Below, one piece after another: positions 4,355 through 7,802 of a DNA stretch of 7,802 nucleotides (the first letter of the stretch is position 1; each line of letters begins with the position of its first letter). Made by a program: the position numbers and the translations under genes. Below the pieces are notes generated by a model. It saw nothing but the letters and a program-made list of their open reading frames with translations, was not told the origin of the DNA and did not search any database. Source of the DNA: Synechococcales cyanobacterium PMM_0085. GTDB lineage: Bacteria > Cyanobacteriota > Cyanobacteriia > Elainellales > Elainellaceae. The DNA is taken from NCBI GenBank assembly GCA_949127705.1, contig CASBQJ010000163.1, forward strand, positions 1 through 7,802. Direction: 5' to 3'.

Positions 4355-5920
4355 TTGAATCATGCGGTGTTTGATCTAGGTTCGGATCCCAATGCAGGCT
4401 TACCGTCCCAACGTCCTGTGGGTGGCCAAGCCGCTGGGGCGTCAGATCAGGAGTTTGAGGACGCTCTCCATGGCTTTAGGACTATTCAAGCAGAATTAAA
4501 CTATCGACAGGCTCAAGATGCTCTGCGAGGCTTAATAGACAATCTAGACCTAACCAACCGAGAGCGCTCAAGTCTAGAGCCAGAAATTGGTGGTTTGCAA
4601 AACCTGTTAGAAAAGCTAGACCGTGTGGTCGTGCAAATTGCTGTGTTTGGCATGGTAGGGCGCGGCAAGTCATCATTATTGAATGCGTTGCTGGGGCAGT
4701 CGGTGTTTGAAACGGGTGCTGTTCATGGGGTCACTCAATCTGTACAGGCCGCCCCATGGACGGTTCAGCGAGAACCGCTGGATGGGTCTAGGCGGAAGCC
4801 TGGAGGGCAGCAGAGGGACGCTAAGCAGCACGATGTTTGCCGAGTCACTCTACCGGGCGGCGGAAATTCTCGGGTTGAATTAATTGACACCCCAGGAATT
4901 GATGAAGTAGATGGGGAAACCCGAGAACGCCTAGCTCGTCAGGTGGCACAGCAAGCAGACTTGATTCTATTTGTCGTCTCTAGTGATATGACGACTGTGG
5001 AATATGAAGCCTTGTCGCAGCTGCGGCAGGCTAGCAAACCGATACTGCTAGTGTTTAATAAAGTAGATCAATATCCGGAGGCCGATCGCTTAGCTATTTA
5101 CCACAAAATTCGCGATCAGCGGGTGCGTCAGCTCGTGTCACCGAATGAAATTGTGATGGCAGCGGCATCTCCTCTGGTCACAACGGCAGTTCGCCACCCT
5201 GATGGCAGAATTGTCACACAGCGCCGCGTAGGAACGCCCGACGTAGACGCGCTGAAGTTGAAAATTCTGGAGATTTTGCACCAAGAGGGCAAGTCACTGG
5301 TAGCGCTGAATACGATGCTGTATGCCGATCATGTCAGCGATCGCATTCTCCAACGCAAACTAGAAATTCGCGATCGCAGTGCAAATCAGTTAATTTGGAA
5401 TGGGGTGATGACCAAGGCGGTGGCGATCGCCCTTAACCCCATCGCTGTAGCCGACTTAGTCAGCGGAGTGGTAATTGACATTGCCATTATTCTGGCGCTG
5501 TCTAAGCTCTATGGCCTGCCCATGACCCAGCAAGGCGCAGTCGGCTTATTGCAAAAAATAGCGCTGGGTGCGGGCGGCATTACGGCCAGCGAACTGATTG
5601 CCACCTTCGGATTGGGTTCCCTGAAGAGCCTGCTAGGCGCTGCCACGCCTATAACGGGGGGACTAACGACTGCGCCATATTTAGCCGTCGCCTTGGCACA
5701 AGCGGGTGTGGCAGGGGTGTCATCCTACGCGATCGCTCAGGTGACAAAAGAGTACTTGGCTAACGGGGCGGCTTGGGGATCAGACGGGATTAAACCTGTG
5801 GTGACCCGAATCTTAGCATCCTTGGACGAAACGTCCATCATGAATCGTATTAAAGATGAACTTTGGGCAAAGCTAGATGTACAGAGGCGTAATCCGAGCA
5901 GGACTGGGGCGGAAGGGTAG
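4355..5920 (+). CDS. Era-like GTPase with C-terminal DUF697-type hydrophobic region
   Basis: The 521-residue product carries a TRAFAC-type GTPase domain. G1 is GMVGRGKS (99-106), G2 is probably Thr127 in HGVTQ, G3 is DTPG (178-181), G4 is NKVD (235-238) and G5 may be AASP (270-273). Residues about 350-470 form the hydrophobic, glycine-rich region typical of the DUF697/YcjF-like family, with IALNPIAVADLVSGVVID (358-375) and likely membrane-associating helices. Such proteins are widespread in cyanobacteria; their role is poorly known, and membrane or stress functions are only suspected. The start is TTG at 4355, supported by GGAGGG (4343-4348) 6 bases upstream; the nearby ATG at 4362 is out of frame. 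A polar, basic stretch (about 138-160) between G2 and G3 looks like an insertion. The SRPBCC gene begins 34 bases after the stop. Confidence 0.85.
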   Translation: MNHAVFDLGSDPNAGLPSQRPVGGQAAGASDQEFEDALHGFRTIQAELNYRQAQDALRGLIDNLDLTNRERSSLEPEIGGLQNLLEKLDRVVVQIAVFGMVGRGKSSLLNALLGQSVFETGAVHGVTQSVQAAPWTVQREPLDGSRRKPGGQQRDAKQHDVCRVTLPGGGNSRVELIDTPGIDEVDGETRERLARQVAQQADLILFVVSSDMTTVEYEALSQLRQASKPILLVFNKVDQYPEADRLAIYHKIRDQRVRQLVSPNEIVMAAASPLVTTAVRHPDGRIVTQRRVGTPDVDALKLKILEILHQEGKSLVALNTMLYADHVSDRILQRKLEIRDRSANQLIWNGVMTKAVAIALNPIAVADLVSGVVIDIAIILALSKLYGLPMTQQGAVGLLQKIALGAGGITASELIATFGLGSLKSLLGAATPITGGLTTAPYLAVALAQAGVAGVSSYAIAQVTKEYLANGAAWGSDGIKPVVTRILASLDETSIMNRIKDELWAKLDVQRRNPSRTGAEG

Positions 5921-5954
5921 AAGACGAGCAGCGTGGAGGAGACCAGCGGTTAAG

Positions 5955-6419
5955 ATGTCATCGCATCAGGTATTTGAGCAGTCAATTCAAATTTTGGCCA
6001 GTGCTACAGCGGTCGAGCAATGCCTCACCAACCGCGACCTGATGCATCGATGGCTGAATCCTGCCCTGCGCTGTGAACCCATTGGACGCTGGACGACCGA
6101 GCAAGGCAGTGAAAGCCGATTTCTGCTTCAGCTGCCGCTGGTTCAACCCGCGTTGCATAGCGTGATCGTGGAGCGGGAACCAGGGCTAATTGTCTGGCAG
6201 TTCGACGGCTTTTTTCGAGGGCGCGATCGCTGGGAATGTCAGCCTACTGCCAGCGGTACCAGCTTGGTCAATCGCTTTGAATTCTCCATCCCTAACCCGC
6301 TCGTGCGCTACGGTTTCAATACCTTTGCTGCCGCCTGGACGCGCCAAGATATGCAGGCACAGCTGCGCCGCCTGAAGCAGGTGGCGGAACAGGTTTATCA
6401 GGAACTGAGCAGCGTTTAA
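5955..6419 (+). CDS. SRPBCC-fold (polyketide cyclase/START-like) protein
   Basis: This 154-residue protein has the look of an SRPBCC helix-grip domain. It starts with VFEQSIQILASATAVEQCLT (about 6-25), then DLMHRWLNPALRCEP (28-42), alternating strands through SVIVEREPGLIVWQF (69-83), TSLVNRFEFSIP (103-114), and a long amphipathic C-terminal helix ending QLRRLKQVAEQVYQELSSV. Members bind hydrophobic ligands in a deep pocket; no ligand can be named here. The ATG at 5955 is preferred. A longer frame from 5877 adds an Arg-rich stretch (RKGRRRAAWRRP), overlaps the GTPase gene and lacks a ribosome site. GGAGGAG lies 13 bases before the ATG, rather far. It is probably co-transcribed with the GTPase. 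Its TAA overlaps the larE stop on the other strand. Confidence 0.8.
   Translation: MSSHQVFEQSIQILASATAVEQCLTNRDLMHRWLNPALRCEPIGRWTTEQGSESRFLLQLPLVQPALHSVIVEREPGLIVWQFDGFFRGRDRWECQPTASGTSLVNRFEFSIPNPLVRYGFNTFAAAWTRQDMQAQLRRLKQVAEQVYQELSSV
6416..6419. other. Shared palindromic stop TTAA of convergent genes
   Basis: TTAA at 6416-6419 reads TAA on the plus strand (6417-6419, SRPBCC gene) and TAA on the minus strand (6418-6416, larE). The two coding regions therefore overlap by three bases tail to tail. There is no intergenic room for a terminator, and I see no hairpin with a T-run nearby on either strand. Confidence 0.9.
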
Positions 6420-7234
6420 CCCGGAGTTAGCGGCACTAGCTGGTTGAGCTTCCCGCTGCGAAACCCTTCCAGGTCAAGGGTAACGAACAGGAACCCATAG
6501 GATTGAAACTCTGTTACAAGAGCTGACAAATCTGCCCTGAGGACAAATTCTTTAATGTCTGTTGCTGGTAATTCAATTCGGGCTGTGTCGCCTTCAGAGC
6601 GCACCCGCAGCGTGGTTAAGCCCAACTGGCGCAAGTGGCGTTCTGCCCGTCCGACTCGCTGAAGCTTAGCCACCGTAATGGCTTCTCCGTAAGGGAAGCG
6701 AGAGCTAAGGCAGGGCTGGGCTGGTTTGTCCCACCAGGGTAAACCCAAATGACGAGCCATTTCTCGTACTTCTAGTTTGGTGATTCCGACTTCTGCTAGG
6801 GGCGATCGCGCTCCTCGTTCTTGGGCAGCTTGAATGCCTGGTCGATAGTCGTGCAAATCGTCGGCATTTACCCCGTCTACTACATAGGGATAGCCAAGCT
6901 CCAGTGCGAGCGGCTTCAGTGTATCGTGCAGCTCACTTTTACAAAAATAGCAGCGATTGACTGGGTTTGACGTGTAATCGAGGTTGTCCATCTCATGGGT
7001 CTGCACCACCTCGTGCGCAATCCCCATTGTGGCGGCTTGAATGCGGGCGTCTATCAAATCTTCGGGAAGCAGCGAGGGCGACTGGGCGGTGACGGCCAAA
7101 GCGCGATCGCCTAGCATGTCGTAGGCCACTTTTGCCACTAGCGTACTATCGATGCCCCCAGAGTAGGCAATCAACGTCCGATCCATTTCGGCAAATATAG
7201 CTTTCAGCCGTTCTAGCTTTTCTGATACCGCCAT
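6416..7234 (-). CDS. larE: ATP-dependent sacrificial sulfur transferase LarE
   Basis: LarE is a PP-loop enzyme that adenylates a carboxylate of the LarB product and transfers sulfur to it during synthesis of the nickel-pincer nucleotide cofactor. The product has the PP-loop SGGIDS and the family segments DGVNADDLHDYRPGI, GARSPL, PCLSSRFPYG, RVRSEGDTARIELP and VTLDLEGFRSGKLN. It carries Cys in CYFCK and in PCLSSR (Cys95, Cys98 and Cys175 counted from the chosen start). As I recall, L. plantarum LarE lacks the CxxC pair and sacrifices its single Cys176, whereas three-Cys forms are reported to hold a 4Fe-4S cluster. The start at 7234 (272 residues) is preferred: AGGG lies 5 bases upstream. An ATG at 7249 would add five residues and overlap aroQ by 8 bases. 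No larB or larC is in view. Confidence 0.9.
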   Translation of the reverse strand: MAVSEKLERLKAIFAEMDRTLIAYSGGIDSTLVAKVAYDMLGDRALAVTAQSPSLLPEDLIDARIQAATMGIAHEVVQTHEMDNLDYTSNPVNRCYFCKSELHDTLKPLALELGYPYVVDGVNADDLHDYRPGIQAAQERGARSPLAEVGITKLEVREMARHLGLPWWDKPAQPCLSSRFPYGEAITVAKLQRVGRAERHLRQLGLTTLRVRSEGDTARIELPATDIKEFVLRADLSALVTEFQSYGFLFVTLDLEGFRSGKLNQLVPLTPG

Positions 7235-7241
7235 GTCTACC

Positions 7242-7691
7242 CTAAGCATTTCTTAAATGATGCACTAATGCCCACAGCCCCAAGATGTAGCTATTTGCAC
7301 CAAAACCGCTAATCTGGCCGATGGCCACTGGTGCAATATAAGAATGGTGACGAAATGCTTCACGCTGATAGACGTTGCTCAAATGCACCTCAACGGTGGG
7401 GAGATTGACAGCGACAATCGCATCTCGAATGGCCACACTAGTATGGGTGTAGGCACCTGGATTAATCACAATCCCTTGGTGCTGACCGAGTGCCTCATGC
7501 ACCGCATCGATTAAAGCCCCTTCATGGTTGGACTGAAGCGGAAAAACCGCAACCTGAAGCAACTCAGCCTCCTTTTGAAGAGACTGATTAATTGTTTCCA
7601 AACTCACAGAGCCGTAGACCCCTGGTTCACGGTGACCCAGGAGATTTAGATTTGGGCCGTGGAAGATCAAGACGCTGAGTGGAGAAGACAC
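7242..7691 (-). CDS. aroQ: Type II 3-dehydroquinate dehydratase
   Basis: AroQ removes water from 3-dehydroquinate to give 3-dehydroshikimate, the third step of the shikimate pathway, as a cytosolic dodecamer in this family. The 149 residues match the usual type II length. Motifs are HGPNLNLLGHREPGVYG (11-27), SNHEGALID (54-62), INPGAYTHTSVAIRDA (76-91), EVHLSNVYQREAFRHHS (101-117) and ISGFGANSYILGL (127-139). By family alignment the expected active-site residues are present: Arg21, Tyr26 (catalytic), Asn77, His103 (catalytic) and Arg110. The start is GTG at 7691: an in-frame TAA lies just upstream and there is no ATG before residue 10. Its best Shine-Dalgarno, AAGG, overlaps the stop codon of the upstream gene, a sign of translational coupling. 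larE follows directly. Confidence 0.95.
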   Translation of the reverse strand: MSSPLSVLIFHGPNLNLLGHREPGVYGSVSLETINQSLQKEAELLQVAVFPLQSNHEGALIDAVHEALGQHQGIVINPGAYTHTSVAIRDAIVAVNLPTVEVHLSNVYQREAFRHHSYIAPVAIGQISGFGANSYILGLWALVHHLRNA

Positions 7692-7706
7692 TGAGATAAA
7701 AGTGCC

Positions 7707-7802
7707 TTAACGACGGCGATCTGGATCTTTGACGGGAATCGGAATCGGCTCAGGCTCAGGCTGGGCGTTTGGATCAAGCAAAGCTTCAATCAGCCTGCGC
7801 GC
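7707..7802 (-). CDS. C-terminal tail of an unknown protein (start beyond the right edge)
   Basis: Thirty-one codons and a TAA (7707-7709) are visible. The peptide begins ARRLIEALLDPN and continues into a Pro/Glu-rich tail, PEPEPIPIPVKDPDRRR. Such tails are usually disordered, and the function cannot be told from this piece. The reading is supported by the open frame, by the 15-base gap to the aroQ GTG on the same strand, and by the AAGG that overlaps its stop and could serve aroQ. It is probably the upstream partner of aroQ and larE in one transcript. Confidence 0.6.
   Translation of the reverse strand, partial: ARRLIEALLDPNAQPEPEPIPIPVKDPDRRR

Larger units (their letters stand above)
511..7110. 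repeat. HIP1 octamers (GCGATCGC), sixteen dispersed copies
   Basis: Starts by my reading are 511, 576, 761, 917, 1240, 1564, 1651, 1920, 3238, 5337, 5370, 5423, 5729, 6223, 6802 and 7103. HIP1 is the highly iterated palindrome typical of many cyanobacterial genomes and marks the window as cyanobacterial. Copies are dense in murF and in the second half of the GTPase gene. Only one lies between 1928 and 5336. Confidence 0.9.

Noticed and set aside
5877..5954. Arg-rich N-terminal extension of the SRPBCC protein
   Set aside because: It overlaps the GTPase gene in another frame, has no ribosome site, and lies outside the fold; ATG 5955 explains the gene.
1..7802. CRISPR array, insertion sequence, integrase site or phage genes
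   Set aside because: There are no regularly spaced repeats, no transposase or integrase frame and no terminal inverted repeats; the window reads as core chromosome.

Overview
The window looks cyanobacterial. The octamer GCGATCGC (HIP1) occurs sixteen times by my count in 7.8 kb, against roughly 0.1 expected by chance. The protein set also fits: a cyanobacterial-style MurF, a short S21, a DUF697 GTPase, and a PPC-domain protein. I cannot name the genus.

Left part, minus strand: a PPC-domain protein (1-389) runs off the left edge. It lies downstream of murF (474-1859), which makes the last cytoplasmic precursor of peptidoglycan. A gap of about 650 bp (1860-2510) follows. It looks richer in A and T than its flanks and has a single HIP1 site at its left edge. 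It holds short inverted and tandem repeats, a start-less open frame, a candidate promoter and four adjacent small hairpins just before the next gene.

Middle part, plus strand: an unrecognised 430-residue protein (2511-3803) is followed 64 bases later by rpsU (3868-4047, ribosomal protein S21), with a small hairpin plus T-run between them. After rpsU comes a 307-bp gap with two candidate intrinsic terminators and several short direct repeats. A TTG-started GTPase with a C-terminal hydrophobic DUF697-type region (4355-5920) follows. A small SRPBCC-fold protein (5955-6419) starts 34 bases later and is probably co-transcribed with it.

Right part, minus strand: an operon-like run reads leftwards. 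It comprises the proline/glutamate-rich tail of an unknown gene (7707-7802), aroQ (7242-7691, type II dehydroquinase of the shikimate pathway) and larE (6416-7234, a PP-loop sulfur transferase of nickel-pincer cofactor synthesis, in its three-cysteine form). larE meets the SRPBCC gene head-on, and the two stop codons share the palindrome TTAA.

Most of this is ordinary chromosomal housekeeping. I found no convincing new multi-gene system. The best leads are the structured leader plus unknown protein upstream of rpsU, the three-cysteine LarE without visible LarB or LarC, the dyads in the 650-bp gap, and the shared-stop convergence.
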